Assembly: GCA_963995505.1 (NCBI GenBank)
Contig: OZ023181.1
Span: 9,730,221 to 9,794,220 of the forward strand
Length of the DNA stretch: 64,000 nt
Reading direction: 5' to 3'
From: Hypericum androsaemum
Taxonomy: Eukaryota; Streptophyta; Magnoliopsida; Malpighiales; Hypericaceae
Positions 32,641 through 44,487 of this stretch are shown here, one piece after another. Both the position numbers and the translations under genes were made by a program. The notes under the pieces were generated by a model. That model was not told where the DNA came from and did not search any database. It saw only the letters and a list, made by a program, of their open reading frames with translations. Each line of letters starts with the position of its first letter. Positions within the stretch are counted from its first letter, which is position 1.

Positions 32641-33221
32641 AGTCCCTAGCTCTCAATCCCGGTTTACCCCAGTAGTACTTGAGACAAATAGCTTATTTTG
32701 ATGAGTTTAAGTAACTTAGCAAAATCAAAGTCACTTAACAAATTATACCACAAAATCAAAAGACGCTCTGAAGACTTTTCAAAATATGACGGAATTTCCG
32801 CGGGGGACAAACAAATACCCTCACGTTCCTTCAGCACATATAAAATCCAAGATGCATTACGGGCCCATAAAATCCAAGACATGAAGAGGTATTGACTCCG
32901 CGGCCTCAAGTCCATCCCTACACTTCCTACAATGAGTAAAAAATCCAAAACGTGTAGGAAAAACCTATTCATACGACAAAACAAATTCAAATATCATGAA
33001 CAATTCAACTAAGAGAAGACATAATTCAAATATCATAGCACATCAAACAAAATAATAGAATCCAAATATCATAACAAAACTAGACCAAATAAATATCATC
33101 CCAAACACAACGAAACAAAATATCAACCGAACAAATATTCTCGGTCGTTCGTGTGCAACATAAAAAGGTATATTAAATCATGCAGTTTCTACTCACTTTA
33201 AACATTAGGCATTAGCAAGTT
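32641..33221. other. AT-rich spacer
   Basis: A short motif CAAATATCAT recurs at about 32988, 33030 and 33062. A 108-codon minus-strand frame (32664-32990) has no recognisable domain. No gene was seen. Confidence 0.35.
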
Positions 33222-33390
33222 TCACACACACATATATATATACACTATAATCATTCTGTATAAGTTAAGCACCCTAGAGTACAACCAAAAATCTTCGATT
33301 CCTATACATATTATAGCCTTAACTGTATACGATTAAGTTCGGTGGCCATCCAGTGCTAACCGATTCCATGAAATAGCCATGCAGTCATAG
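33222..33390 (+). repeat. Dispersed repeat R, copy 1
   Basis: A short CA/TA microsatellite, then about 165 bp that matches the reverse complement of 63208-63340 by eye (for example CCTATACATATTATAGCCTT and GAAATAGCCATGCA). Both copies carry the microsatellite on the same side. Confidence 0.65.
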
Positions 33391-33599
33391 TTACGTGTCC
33401 CTCCATTAATAATCACGTACACCACTATAACAATTATAAAACTATATAAAAAAAATGTTTCATGCGATTGGTTTCAGGACATTCGTTTATATCATGTTCT
33501 ATTATTATCCAAGCATTGGACGGCATTAACAGTGGATCAAGATTCCTAACCAGAAGAATACAAATCATGCGATTTTACTTTTTTTTATGGAAGTGGTGG

Positions 33600-33680
33600 G
33601 TTTATATCCCTATATAAATACGAATAAGAAACAAGAATACACAATATCAGACATAGTCAGTTAACCAGCATCGATCTTGA
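33600..33680 (+). promoter_or_regulatory. Orphan TATA-box promoter-like sequence
   Basis: CCCTATATAAATACG (about 33609-33623) is followed by an A-rich leader-like stretch and then, at about 33681, by the broken end of gypsy element J. It could be the 5' end of a disrupted gene or an LTR remnant. No start codon or coding frame follows. Confidence 0.3.
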
Positions 33681-35252
33681 AAATTACTCACGTTTTACCA
33701 ATTGAGAGTGAAATTGATTTATCGCGGTCATCAATTGTAGCATGCCTTCTTACCAGAAATGGACATTCTAATATTGGGAGGAGTTTTTTTGCGCTTAGGG
33801 GCTCAACTACTATGAAATATTCTTTGACCTTATACCCTCAAATCATGATTGGAAGTTCCTTAGCATAACCTAATGGGATTATTGTCCTTCCATTGACTAG
33901 TGGAATGCTCGTGTGACACGGGTATGGGCTAATGGAATATGTCTTCTTCCAAAAGTGAATTGACATAATGTTCACCAGAGCTCTTCCCTCGCACCTGGCA
34001 AAGGGAACATTTACTCCTCCAATTACCACTAGAATTCCAAGACTTGGAGTCTGCCTTTTGGGGTTGCTCGATTCACCAAACTCCTCATTGAGTGACGCGT
34101 TATCATCATTCTCCATACCCCTAGCCCTTTTGCTCCTCAATGGTGGGATCTTCTCTGTGTTAATAGTAAATCATTCTTCTTTTCCCATTTGGAAGTTTGA
34201 TTTAGAGGTGAACTTGATGTTGTTGCAGTTAGGGTTTTTGAACCGGTCTTCTCCCTCATGCTCTATTCTGGATATCAACTCATTTTCTTTCGCAGTTATG
34301 CATCACCAATGGCTTCCGAGCTTGAGATCCAATACACGATTCCTCATATCGATTGAAGAATAGGTTGTTACCAAGAATGGTCGTCCCAATATTAGAACCT
34401 TTTCCATCCCTTCAGGATCTTATATGATTTCAAAGTCAGCTTGTACTTCGATCCCTTTGACCAAAATTGTCCACCCTTTCAACTTTCCCATAGGGACTGA
34501 TTTGCCATTCATAACTGGCTTTAAGACGGGATCAGCGGGTGTGATTCCAATTCCTTCCACAGGGATAATGGCATAATATTCACTGAAGATCCTGCATTTG
34601 TGATAGCCTTTTGTGTCAACTCTTTCTTTACTCCTACCAAAATTATGATTTGTCCAGGGTCTCTTTGAGTGTGATTTATTCCTTGGGCACTTTCTTGTAG
34701 ATCTCGCTCTTCACTGACAATCATTATGCATTCCTTTTGTGGTATATATTCTATGGCATGTACTAGAGTACTTGTAGGTTCTGGTAGAAGTCTTTGCTGT
34801 CCATTTCATTTCTTTTCTCTGGCCCAGGGTGTGTCTGAGCTTGTCCTTGAACTATTCTCTCCAGGTTTGCCATCCGAGATCCTTGTTGACCAAGGCTCAC
34901 CAACATCTCCTTTTGACTTTTAATCATCTCCTCTATTTTGTTGAGCATGGAATCCCATTATTGAGCCTTACTTTCCATATGCTCCACTCATTTATAGAGG
35001 CACCCTCTGGGTCCTAGCGCTTGGTGTCCTGTGAGTAAGATTGGAGAGGTGGCCCTTGATCTGGTACTATCGCCAAAGGATTGGTATCTCTTGAGTAGGA
35101 GGAGTTTTGGTAGTTGTGCAATCCTGTCTTGTAAGAATTGAATCCTCTGGTATTTTAGTAGTTATGATTTTGCTCTTGCCCGACAAAGTGTACTTGCTCG
35201 AATGGATTCTCACTCTCGTGGCATTCCTTAGCATTGTGCCCTTCTTTACCAT
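33681..35252 (-). pseudogene. Gypsy gag-protease remnant (element J)
   Basis: On the minus strand, from right to left: a zinc-knuckle-like stretch in a broken frame (GKEGHNAKECHE, about 35230), a coiled segment with LNKIEEMIKSQKEMLVSLG (34948 on), and the protease region. The first protease block (34724-34521) reads NAGSSVNIMPLSLWKEL. A second similar block (34140-33838) has EGRALVNIMSIHFWKK. The domain closes at 33690-33780 with PILECPFLVRRHATIDDRDK, the usual C-terminal part of the protease. RT and integrase are missing and several stops occur. The tandem protease-like blocks may reflect a duplication or a family-specific arrangement. Confidence 0.65.
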
Positions 35253-35309
35253 AATCCCTCCATATTACTCAGACGAGTGTGACCTTCCTTGAATTGTGTC
35301 TGTCTTTGT

Positions 35310-36025
35310 CTACTTAAAAACCCTAAGTTTAAGTCTTTTCTCAAGGCTTGCAGAATGAGGGGTTGAGGGGGGTATTTATAGAGATGTCTTCCCCTCAACC
35401 CTAAGATAAGGCAAAAATGTCTGAAAAGCCCTCAAAATGTCTATTTATCCTAGGCAAAATTTGGCAAAAATGCCATTCGGTGCAAGTTGTACCATTCGAC
35501 GATCTGAGCCGGAAGGCAATTCTGGGTCTCAGACGCCGATCGGCGGGTGCGGACTTCAGTCGTTGGCTTGGGTGCTGTTCGGTGGGCGATTCTTCCATTC
35601 AGCAAGTTCTTCATAAAAAGCTCACTTTCCTTCTCTTCGAACGCAGCTCGGCTGGATGGGGGCACCGTCTGGTGGCATACCGAGAGTTGAGAAAAATTTG
35701 GATGAAATCCTCCCGTCGTCCGTCAGGCGGGGCACCGCTCGATAGGTTTCTTTAGGAGAGATACCGACCGGCGTAGATTTTGCCATTTGACTGTTGCAGC
35801 TTAGTTCCAGCTAGCTATCTCTCTGCCCGACTCTTCCAACACTCGCCTCTTCTCACTTAATTCTCGCATCCCTGTAAAATCCTCCTCCAAAAGACACGAA
35901 GACAAAAGGGTGAAACTTTCAAGGCAACTGATATAAGAATGGCATAAAATGACTTAAAAAGACTAAAACGGGTCTAAATGACCCTAAAATGAGGTGATAA
36001 ATTGAGCATTTCTTGCTCTCATTAA
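35310..36025 (-). repeat. Truncated 5' LTR of element J
   Basis: Minus-strand LTR start at about 36025 (GAGAGCAAGAAATGCTCAAT). It aligns by eye with 4725-5426 of the element B LTR, including the TATA box (minus strand TATAAATACC, about 35370). The inner half and the PBS are missing, so gag follows directly at 35252. It abuts the LTR of element K at 36025/36026, with its outer end at the junction, as expected for an insertion into K. Confidence 0.7.
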
Positions 36026-36943
36026 TAATCATCTTTCGAACAAGTCCACGTGATGGGCGACTGCCCCAGATGATTCACTATTTTTTCTAAGGAATAATTG
36101 TTTAAATCTTAATTATGTTGATCTAACATAACCCGATACAAAAGAGATTTCAGAAGTTCTTTTGGCTTTGTTTTGTTACAGCTATTTTGGGGATCAAATC
36201 ACCTACATGTCAAGGTCTACTCATGTCAAGCCTAAGAAAAAAAGTTGGCTATTTTGATAGCTAAGAAAAGTTTCTCCTCCAAAGGCTGCTTGACCAACGG
36301 CTATATGCAAGGGAGGGAGATCCTATAAATAGAAGATCAAGCCAAGAACAAAGTTGGACCACTCGAGAGAAACAGAAAGTGATCAAGATTCAAAGAAGAA
36401 ATCTAGCTCGAAGCTGAATTCTTACATTCAAGAGAGAAAAGATGTGATCACAAAGTGGTTAAGACAAAGAGCATATTAGATATACTTTTGTCTTAGATAC
36501 TTGCTCAACTTCCGTGTGAAGGTGTGAGAAGTATATTTGTAAGAGCAACGATAAGCTCAAGGTTTCTAGAGATCCTATAAATCAAGAAAGGTAACTAGCC
36601 AGTGCCTGTGAAAGCTAGTGTGTTGAGAGGTTACTAGTGAACTTGGAAAAACTAGAGAGCGATAGCTAGCCGGAGTTCGTGAAGCTAGTCGTGTAAGGTT
36701 TGCAAGTAAACAAGGTATAACTTATGGTGTACTCTTCTATTTTTATTAGGGATAATAAAAAGTGGGAGGACGGTTGAAGAGTGAACTTAGGCTCAAGTGG
36801 ACCGAGCCAAACTACGATACATCTGGTGTTAATTCTCTCTATCAATATTCTTGTCTACGCTAATTGACTAAGTACCAATGAAAGTTGAAAATTTTGATTG
36901 AGACCTAATTCACCACCCTCTTAGGTTGTTTATTGGACCTACA
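36026..36943 (+). repeat. 5' LTR of copia element K, truncated
   Basis: It matches 47895-48848 (for example GTGATGGGCGACTGCCCCAG versus GTGATGGGCGATTGCCCTAG) and ends GGACCTACA at 36943. The first 550 bases or so, present in the 3' LTR, are missing on the side of element J. Confidence 0.8.
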
Positions 36944-36958
36944 ATTGGTATCAGAGCG
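36944..36958 (+). other. Primer-binding site of element K
   Basis: ATTGGTATCAGAGCG directly after the LTR matches the initiator-Met-tRNA site of copia elements. Confidence 0.75.
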
Positions 36959-37056
36959 GTCCCATACTTTTTATACTATACGTTTGTCATTTTTGATTAA
37001 GTATGCAGGACTAACATCCGAGGGAAAAGATCACCGCAACCTCATCAAACCTCACC

Positions 37057-37833
37057 TCTGCTGAAGGGCAATCTACCACGAGACCTCTGTTGTTTGCTGG
37101 AGCTCATTACTCCTTTTGGAAGACAAAAACGAAGATTTTCATTCAAGGCAATGATTGGGAAGCTTGGAGAGCCATCGAAGATGGTCCCTTTACTCCTTAC
37201 AAGACAAAGGAAGATGAAAGAGTAATCAAGTCCAAAGATACTTGGACTCCAGAAGAGGTGAAAAAGGTACAAGTTAATTGTAAAGCCATAAATATGCTAC
37301 ATTATCCATTAGATGCTTCATAGTTTAATAAAATCTCTATGTGTGCTTCGACCAAAAAGATTTGGGATAAACTTAAAGTCACTCACGAAGGTATTAACCA
37401 AGTGAAAGAGTCAGAAATAAACATGTTAGCATATAAGTATGAGCTTTTCAAGATGGTACCTGATGAGACCATTGGTAAAATGATGACAAGGGGTTAAAAT
37501 CACAAGGCAAAAGCTATACCAATTGCAAAATTGTACGCAAATTATTGAGAAGCTTACCTAAGACTTGGTCATCAAAAGTCATTGCCACCAAAGAAGCTAA
37601 GGATCTCAATGTCTTTACTATCGATGAACTCGTTGGCTCTCTTATAACTCATGAGATCAAGATAATCCAAGAGTCGAATGAGGAAATTGAGGAGAATACA
37701 AACTCCCAAAAAAAGAACCTAGCCTTCAAGGCTAAGGAAAGGGAGGTTGATTCTTGTGGGAAAGATGAAGAAGATGAAGACGTTGCCATATTGGCGAGAT
37801 GCTTCAACAAGTTCTTCAAAAGAAGAAAGTTCC
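37057..37833 (+). pseudogene. Copia gag (SIRE/Maximus-like) of element K
   Basis: The frame contains LLFAGAHYSFWKTKTKIFIQ, EAWRAIEDGPFTPY and KKVQVNCKAINMLHYPLDAS, then a stop at 37321. Further blocks are KISMCASTKKIWDKLKVTHE and, in another frame from 37545, MRSLPKTWSSKVIATKEAKD and LNVFTIDELVGSLITHE. This is the UBN2-type gag of copia elements. It ends near KCFNKFFKRRKF-like residues just before the expected zinc knuckle, where element L interrupts it at 37833/37834. Stops make it nonfunctional. The matching pol is absent from the window. Confidence 0.8.
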
Positions 37834-39271
37834 TGATGAGCGCAAGAAATGCTCACTTTGGTAAAATTGGGCCGAGTGATAGCCAGTCAGAAATAAGCTG
37901 TACCCACCGAACGGTGAAATCTGCATCGACCGGTGCCTCTCCTACACACCTACGCCAATCGGCGCCCCATCCGATGGACAGTGGGGGAGTTCATCCACGT
38001 TTCCCCTAACCTCCTGAGTCACACCGGGCGGTGCCGAATCCCGCCGAGCAACGTTCAAGGAGCGAGTGACGAGCTTTTCATAAAGAACCTACCAAACGGT
38101 AGAATCGCCCACCAGTCGGCGCCCGTGACACCGCTTAAACTCCGCACCTGTCGGTCAGCACCAAAAACCCAAAATTGCCCGCTAGTTCAGCCATCCGGAC
38201 GTGGTTAGTTGTACTTAATGGTGTTTTCACTAGATTTTGCCTGCGAGAATTAATCATTTTGAGGGCACTTCTAGCCTTTTACCTCTTTTTAGGGTTAAGG
38301 GGGAGACTCCTCTATAAATACCTCCCTCAACCCATTAAGTTGTAAGCCTTGATATTGAGAACTTAAAATTAATGTTTTAAGTTGTTAAGGAGGAGCTCGA
38401 GGAGCAAGAGGCGGATGACGGGTTTGGATCGAGCGGCTCTCCACTACGATTGAGCACTCTTTTTCCCTTCTCTTTATCATTTTTGTTACATTGTTCCTTT
38501 TAATGCATAATTGTTTTGCGTAAATGACTATGTGTGAGTAGTTCTCCTTTGGGTCGGGTGACTTAGCACCCCCTAAATGCTTGGTTTCGAATGGGAAAAA
38601 TGTTGAGGGCGTATAGTGCTTAGGGAGCATAATGCTTTGGGTAAAGTAACCTCTGTCGGAGCCTAATGGCGAGAGCATTAGTTACGACCTAGAGTCCTTC
38701 CCAGTTGATTTTAGTGTGACCCAAAGTACTTAGCCGTGAAGGGGAGCGTGGATAAACCTAACCACTAGATTAGGCATTTACCTGACAGACTTAGTCGTAA
38801 ATGGACTTTACCTATGAGGGTGATGTGTTGTTAGCCTTAGGGTGGTGCACTCATGAGTGAGGTTTAGGGTGGATAGTTATGGTAGTCTCGGCAACTAGGT
38901 AAGATTGATAACTTACCAATATTAGGTGTGAGTGACATTCTCGCCAAGGCCTCCTAGTACCTTCTTTGTGGCGTGAAGTACTTAGCCATGAAGCGCTATG
39001 CCATAGTACACCTAGCCCACCACAGACACAAAAGCCCAAGAGAAACCAAGCACATAGGGATGTGTGAAGGGCACCTAGCCTAATTTCCTTTAAATTTGAC
39101 TTAACACCCTTTTCAGATTTGCCCCGTCTTTGCTTGCTTCACCCAACTTAATTCATAAAACACTTTCAACCTAATCTTAATTGCATTTCGCTTGGGATGT
39201 ATTGAACCCGCTCTCTGTGATTCGACATTATACCCGTACTCCCTTTATTGCAATGTGGATACAAAGATCCA
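37834..39271 (+). repeat. 5' LTR of Athila element L
   Basis: It starts TGATGAGCGCAAGAAATGCT at 37834, has a TATA box (CTATAAATACC at about 38310) and the CACCCGACCC-type block in complement (about 38553), and ends ATCCA at 39271. Compared with element B, about 150-180 bp are missing shortly after the start (jump near 37860). GTTCC (37829-37833) is the expected left target-site copy. Confidence 0.8.
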
Positions 39272-39280
39272 CTCTTTAAT

Positions 39281-39298
39281 TGGCGCCGTTGCCAGGGA
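39281..39298 (+). other. Primer-binding site of element L
   Basis: TGGCGCCGTTGCCAGGGA is complementary, with one change, to the 3' end of plant tRNA-Asp (GTC). This is the primer typical of Athila elements. Confidence 0.85.
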
Positions 39299-39357
39299 AC
39301 GATGTTTCCCAAGGCATCTTTGTGATTTGAACAAAGAATAGGTAGGGTAATCATTTC

Positions 39358-40116
39358 TTGAACTTTGATAGCTCGGAGCTTGAGAGGACTATGGAAAACT
39401 TTCAAGCGGCCGAGGAGATGATAAATCAGCACACTTTGCAAGAGGGTACCGATGCCACTCCATTTATGAACTTCGCGGAGCTCGCGTGGAAGGGAATCAA
39501 CTCACAAACTAGGAGACCCGAGACGGAGGTGGGAGCTTTTGAGATCAACCCTAATCTCCTCAAGATGATTCAAGGCTCCATCCAATATGCTAGGAAGGAG
39601 GAAGACGACCCCCGCGACCACCTGTACAAGTTTATCGACTTATGCAACACCTTCAAGATTTAAGGAGTATCAGATGAGTAAGTTAAATAGAGGCTTTTTC
39701 CACTCACCTTGAGGGGAGAAGTAGAAGCTTGGTATAGGAACTTAAACGTGGAAGAGAGTGACTCATGGGAAAAGGTGGCCACTAGCTTTTTAGGGAAGTA
39801 CTTCCCTACTTTCAAGGCTATGGAAAAGGTTAGAGAGGTGATGACTTTCAAACAAAAGGAAGGAGAATCATTAGGGCGGACTTGGGAAAGGTTTAAGAGA
39901 CTGTTGAAAGGTTGTCCCCAACACAAGTTCTCAGACAAGAATATCCTTCAGATCCTGTATTTTGGTTTGACCACCGCATCTAGACTGATGTTAGATTCGA
40001 TATCAAGAGGATCGTTTATCCTAAGGACGAAGGGCAAAGTATGGAAAATAGTGGAGGAATTGGCCTCTACTAGTAGTGAGAGGGAAGAAGAACATTGTGA
40101 GGTGGAAAATAAATGA
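39358..40116 (+). pseudogene. Athila gag (element L)
   Basis: The first frame (39358-39663) carries EINPNLLKMIQGSIQYARKE and DDPRDHLYKFIDLCNTFKI, followed by a stop. The frame resumes at 39709 with RGEVEAWYRNLNVEESDSWE and GKYFPTFKAMEKVREVMTFK up to 40116. This is the retrotransposon gag domain in the usual order. It follows the leader 60 bases after the PBS. Two in-frame stops near 39661-39690 inactivate it. A downstream stretch at 40141-40446 continues the C-terminal part of Gag in broken frames. Confidence 0.85.
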
Positions 40117-40493
40117 GCGTGTGAATGAATGGGTGACAAATCAAGAGAGGAAAACTTGTTGGATGCCTAACTCTCTTTCCACACGAAAAGCCTGGAGAAG
40201 GTTGAGAGACAAACTGCATTGGGGAAACCTACTAAAGTTAATCTGATTAACAGTGCAAACTCTGGGAATAGAAGAGGAGAGAGTAAGGCTGTTAATAAGG
40301 ACGAAAATGTAGAGAAAATTTTGAGAATGATAGTAATACTTGAAGAAAGCATGAGGGTGAATTCGCAACTTGGGAAGCTCATAGACAAGTACGGCACCCA
40401 TTTGTCAGATCATATCTGTATGATAAGTTTGCCAGGCATGAGTTAGCCCTTCGAAGATTAGAGCAAAATGTTGGTAAACTGGCCAAACCTCAC

Positions 40494-41340
40494 ATGCACC
40501 GGCAACCAGGATCATTCCCAAGCTCTTTGGAAGCAAACCCCAAGGGAGGTCTCAAGGCTAGAATATTAAGAAGTGGGAAAGAACTACATGAAGAAGAGAA
40601 CAACAAGAGTGAAAAAAATCTCACAGAAAATCTAGGAACCAAGAAGGGGGGTAGTGTTAAATCTCTAGAGTCAGAAAGCAAGGAAGAGGAGAAGGACCTA
40701 AGACCTAGCTACGTCCCACCCCTTCCTGTCCCTCAGTGGGCAAGGAAGAAGAATAAGGAGCTTGAAGCTTTCTGTCGGTTCATAAAAAAGTGGAAACATA
40801 TTCAAGTCAATGTTTCCCTGATGGAAGTCATGGAAGAAGTTCCATTGTATGCCAAGTTCTTAAAGAATTTGCTCAAGAAGAAGGGAGGGTGGAATTCTAA
40901 AGACGGAACCCCTGTCTCAGTAAACTGTAGTGCTTTTTCCATGAGAGAGCAGTCTCAAAAATTGAAAGACCCAAGTAGATTTACAATACCCTACTTCATA
41001 GGGGAAATTGAGTTGCCCAAGTTCTTGTGTGATTCAGTCGCTAGTATCAATCTGATGCCTCTTTCCATTTTTAAATGCTCGGGTTGAAGGATGTTAAGCG
41101 AATGAAAATTGTTCTACAGTTAGCATACCAGTCAACCAAGGAACCATATGGCATTGGTAAGGATGTTTTGGTGAGATTAATGAGTTCATTTTTCCTATTG
41201 ACTTCGTGGTTTTGGATTTTGAGGAAGACCATGGTTGCCCTTTGCTCCTGGGGCAGCCATTCCTAAACACAGCAGGAGCTCTTTTTGACATTAGGTAAGG
41301 AATTTTAACCCTACAGATAGGTGAGGATCAATTCCATTTT
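40494..41340 (+). pseudogene. Athila gag C-terminus and protease (element L)
   Basis: The frame 40494-41087 starts with the Gag-protease linker (GGLKARILRSGKELHEEENN, then YVPPLPVPQWARKKNKELEA). It reaches the protease domain with GEIELPKFLCDSVASINLMP: the usual Asp-Ser-Gly active site reads Asp-Ser-Val. The rest (41075-41340) continues in another frame with GIGKDVLVRL and a following block corresponding to the LGQPFLNTAGA region. The protease should be inactive by both lesions. Confidence 0.8.
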
Positions 41341-41343
41341 AAG

Positions 41344-43470
41344 ATGGGTAGGGCACTTCAACAGCCAATAGAAGAAGAGGTTTGCATGTTAATCGACAAA
41401 GTTGACGAATATGTTGAGTGGACATTCACTAAGGAAGAATATGATGGGGATGCCACTGAATCGCAACCAATTGGAGACATAACTGAGGGGGCTAATTATG
41501 AAGTCACGGGAGCAGAGGACCAACACGAGAACATTGAGAATAGCATAATTCGGAGAACTCTACCATCTATAGTGAAAGTCCCAATGTTAGAACTCAAGGA
41601 ATTACATTGTCATCTGCACTATGCCTTCCTAAGATCTAACAAGGAACTTCCAATTATCATTTCTAACCACCTTTCGGCAGATCAGGAAGAACAGTTATTA
41701 ACAGTGGTTAGGGGTCAAATCGGGGCAATTGTGTGGCAAATCTCAGACATTAAGGGGATTTGTCAAGATGTATGTATGCACCACATCCATATGGAGGATG
41801 GGGCAAGACTGCGCGTTGAACGACAACGAAGGTTGAACCTGGCTATGAAAGAGGTGGTCAAAAAGGAAGTCTTAAAGCTCTACAAAATCGGCATCATTTA
41901 TGCTATACCTGATAGTGATTGGATTAGTCCCATCCACTGTGTTCTGAAGAAAGGAGGGATGACAGTAGTCTCGAATAAGGAAGGAGAACAAATTTCGACC
42001 AGATGGGTCACAGGATGGCGAGTATGCATTGACTACAGGAAGCTAAATGCGGCAACTAGGAAAGACCATTTCCCTTTACCCTTTATTGATCAGATGTTGG
42101 AAAGAATTGTAGGGCACTCACATTATTGCTTCCTAGATGGGTACTTAGGCTATAATCAAATTGTCATCAACCCCACTGCTCAAGAAAAAAATGGCCTTCA
42201 CTTGTCTGTTTGGGATCTTTGCATACAGACGAATGCCATTCGAACTGTGTTGCGCCCCAGTGATCGTCCAACGATATATGATGGTAATCTTTGGGGAGAT
42301 GAATGAATCCATCTGGAAGCCTTCATGGATGACTTTTCTGTATTTGGAGATTCATTTGAAAACTATCTGGTAAATCTAGACAGAGTCCTCGAGCATTGTG
42401 AGGAGAGCAATTTGGTTTTAAATTGGGAAAAGTGTCATTTCATGGTTGAATAAGGAATCATTTTAGGACATAAAATCTCTCGCCATCGGACATAAGTTGA
42501 CCGGGAAAAAATAGAAGCTATAGCAAAAATGAGTGCACCAAACTCTGTTAAGGGAATCAGATCCTTTCTGGGACATGCTGGTTTTTACCGATGGTTCATA
42601 AAAGACTTCTCAGCCATCGCCCTTCCTCTCACTAATCTTCTGGCAAAGGATACTCCTTTCGATTTCAACAAGGAGTGCATGGAGGCCTTCCACACCTTAA
42701 AGACCACCCTGACAACAGCTTCGATCATATCCCCACCGTAGTGGGATCTTCCCTTTGAGCTTATTTGTGATGCCAGTAGCTTTGCTATAGGGTGTGTCCT
42801 TGGACAAAGGATCGAGGGGAAACATCACGTGATTTACTATACTAGTAAGGTATTATCTAGACCACAGCTAAACTACACCACCACCGAGAAAGAACTCTTA
42901 GTAGTAGTCTATGCTTGTGATAAGTTTCGACAATACTTGCTATAAGTTAATGTAATTTTCTTCACAGACCATGCTGCCTTAAAGTACCTGTTGGCCAAAT
43001 AAGATGCGAAGCCCCGACACATTTGTTGGGTTTTGCTTTTACAAGAATTCAATCTGGTTGTTAAGGATAAAAAAGGGAGTGAGAATGTGGTAGCAGGCCA
43101 TCTCTTGATGTTTGAAGAAATTGCGGGTGTTGAGAGAGAAGGAGAGATTTTAGACAATTTTCCATATGAAACCTTAATGTTCATTCAGCAAATCGACACT
43201 CCTTAGTATGCTGACTTTGCTAATTACTTAGTCAGAAGTGCTCTCCCAACAGATGTCAATCATGCTAAAAAGAGGAAGTTCTTAAAAGATAGCCGAAAGT
43301 TTATCTGGGATGAACCCTATTTGTTTCAGGTATGCGCCGATGGCTTGCTCCATCGGTGCGTTACAAAGGAAGAGGCTCATAAAATCATGGAACATTGTCA
43401 CGCCCTGTCATACGCAGGGCACTATAATAAATCACCAACGGCAGCCTGAATATTGAAAGTGGGTTTCACT
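41344..43470 (+). pseudogene. Athila reverse transcriptase and RNase H (element L)
   Basis: The 320-codon frame 41344-42306 includes LELKELHCHLHYAFLRSNKE, HHIHMEDGARLRVERQRRLN and WRVCIDYRKLNAATRKDHFP, which place it in the Athila lineage. The catalytic motif reads FMDD (42322-42333) in the next frame. The thumb follows (IRSFLGHAGFYRWFIKDFSA, 42555 on), then RNase H with ELICDASSFAIGCVLGQR (42760), TEKELLVVVYACDKFRQYL (42885) and FFTDHAALKYLLAK (42958). Stops and frame changes occur at about 42215, 42304, 42452, 42739, 42943 and 43001. The region up to 43470 leads into integrase. Confidence 0.85.
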
Positions 43471-44487
43471 GGCCGACCATCTTTCGAGATGTGAGCAATT
43501 TTGTGACTCACTGTGACAAATTTCAATGCATGGGGAACATCTCTAAGCACAATGAAATGCCACTCAATGGGATCCTAGAAGTCAAATTGTTTGACGTTTG
43601 GGGCATTGACTTTATGGGACCCTTCCCTACTTCTTATGGGAACAAGTATATCTTGGTAGGAGTGGAGTACATTTCAAAATGGGCCGAAGCAGTAGCACTT
43701 CCATCCAACGATGCTAAGGTGGTCATTAAGTTCCTTAAAAAATTATTTTCACGGTTCAGGGTGCCAAGAGCCATCATCAGCGATGGTGGGACACACTTTG
43801 CAACAAGATCTTCAAAGCACTCCTAAAATGATATGGGGTCACACATAAAGTTGCAACTCCTTACCATCCTGAGACAAGCAGCCAGGTAGAAGTGTCCAAC
43901 AGAGAGCTGAAGAAGATCCTGGAAAAAATGGTAGGTCACGCCCATAAGGATTGGTCTAAAAAGCTCGATGATGCCTAATGGGTTTATCGTACCGCTTATA
44001 AAACTCTGATTGGAATGTCACAGTTTTGGTTCCTTTATGAAAAAACATGCCACCTTCTAGCGGAATTGGAATGTCGGGCCCTCTGAGCTCTCCAAACGTT
44101 AAATTTTGACTATAAGGTGGCAGGGGAAAAGCGTTTACTACAAATGGAGGAGCTAGACGAACTTCACAACATGGCCTTCAACAGTTCAAGCAAGTAGAAG
44201 GAGGCTACAAAGCGCTGACACGATAAATGCCTTGCCAAGAAAGACTTCCAAGTAGGATAACAAGTACTCGTTTAAAACTCCAGATTGAAATTATTACCTG
44301 CAAGCTGAAGTCAAAATGGGGAGGGCCATTCACCGTCATTAAAACCATTCCATATAGAATGCTAGAACTGATAAAAGAGGTTGGGGAAGCATTCAAGGTC
44401 AATGGTCACCGTTGTAAGATATATTTGGGACATGACACAACTGAGGGAATCCAAGTTCAATCCCTCCAGGCATCCCCCACATGTTAG
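43471..44487 (+). pseudogene. Athila integrase (element L)
   Basis: The frame 43491-43826 contains the end of the zinc-binding region ([12 protein letters not shown]) and the core with the first Asp in [20 protein letters not shown] and the second in IISDGGTHF. After a frame change it goes on with the third catalytic block ([13 protein letters not shown], about 43900) and with KTLIGMSQFWFLYEKTCHL. The C-terminal part lies at 44227-44487 (KSKWGGPFTVIKTIPYRMLE). Several stops are present. Polyprotein homology ends about 1.2 kb before the 3' LTR remnant. Confidence 0.8.

Noticed and set aside
32664..32990. 108-codon minus-strand frame
   Set aside because: No recognisable domain, in AT-rich spacer, and not linked to an identifiable promoter or element.
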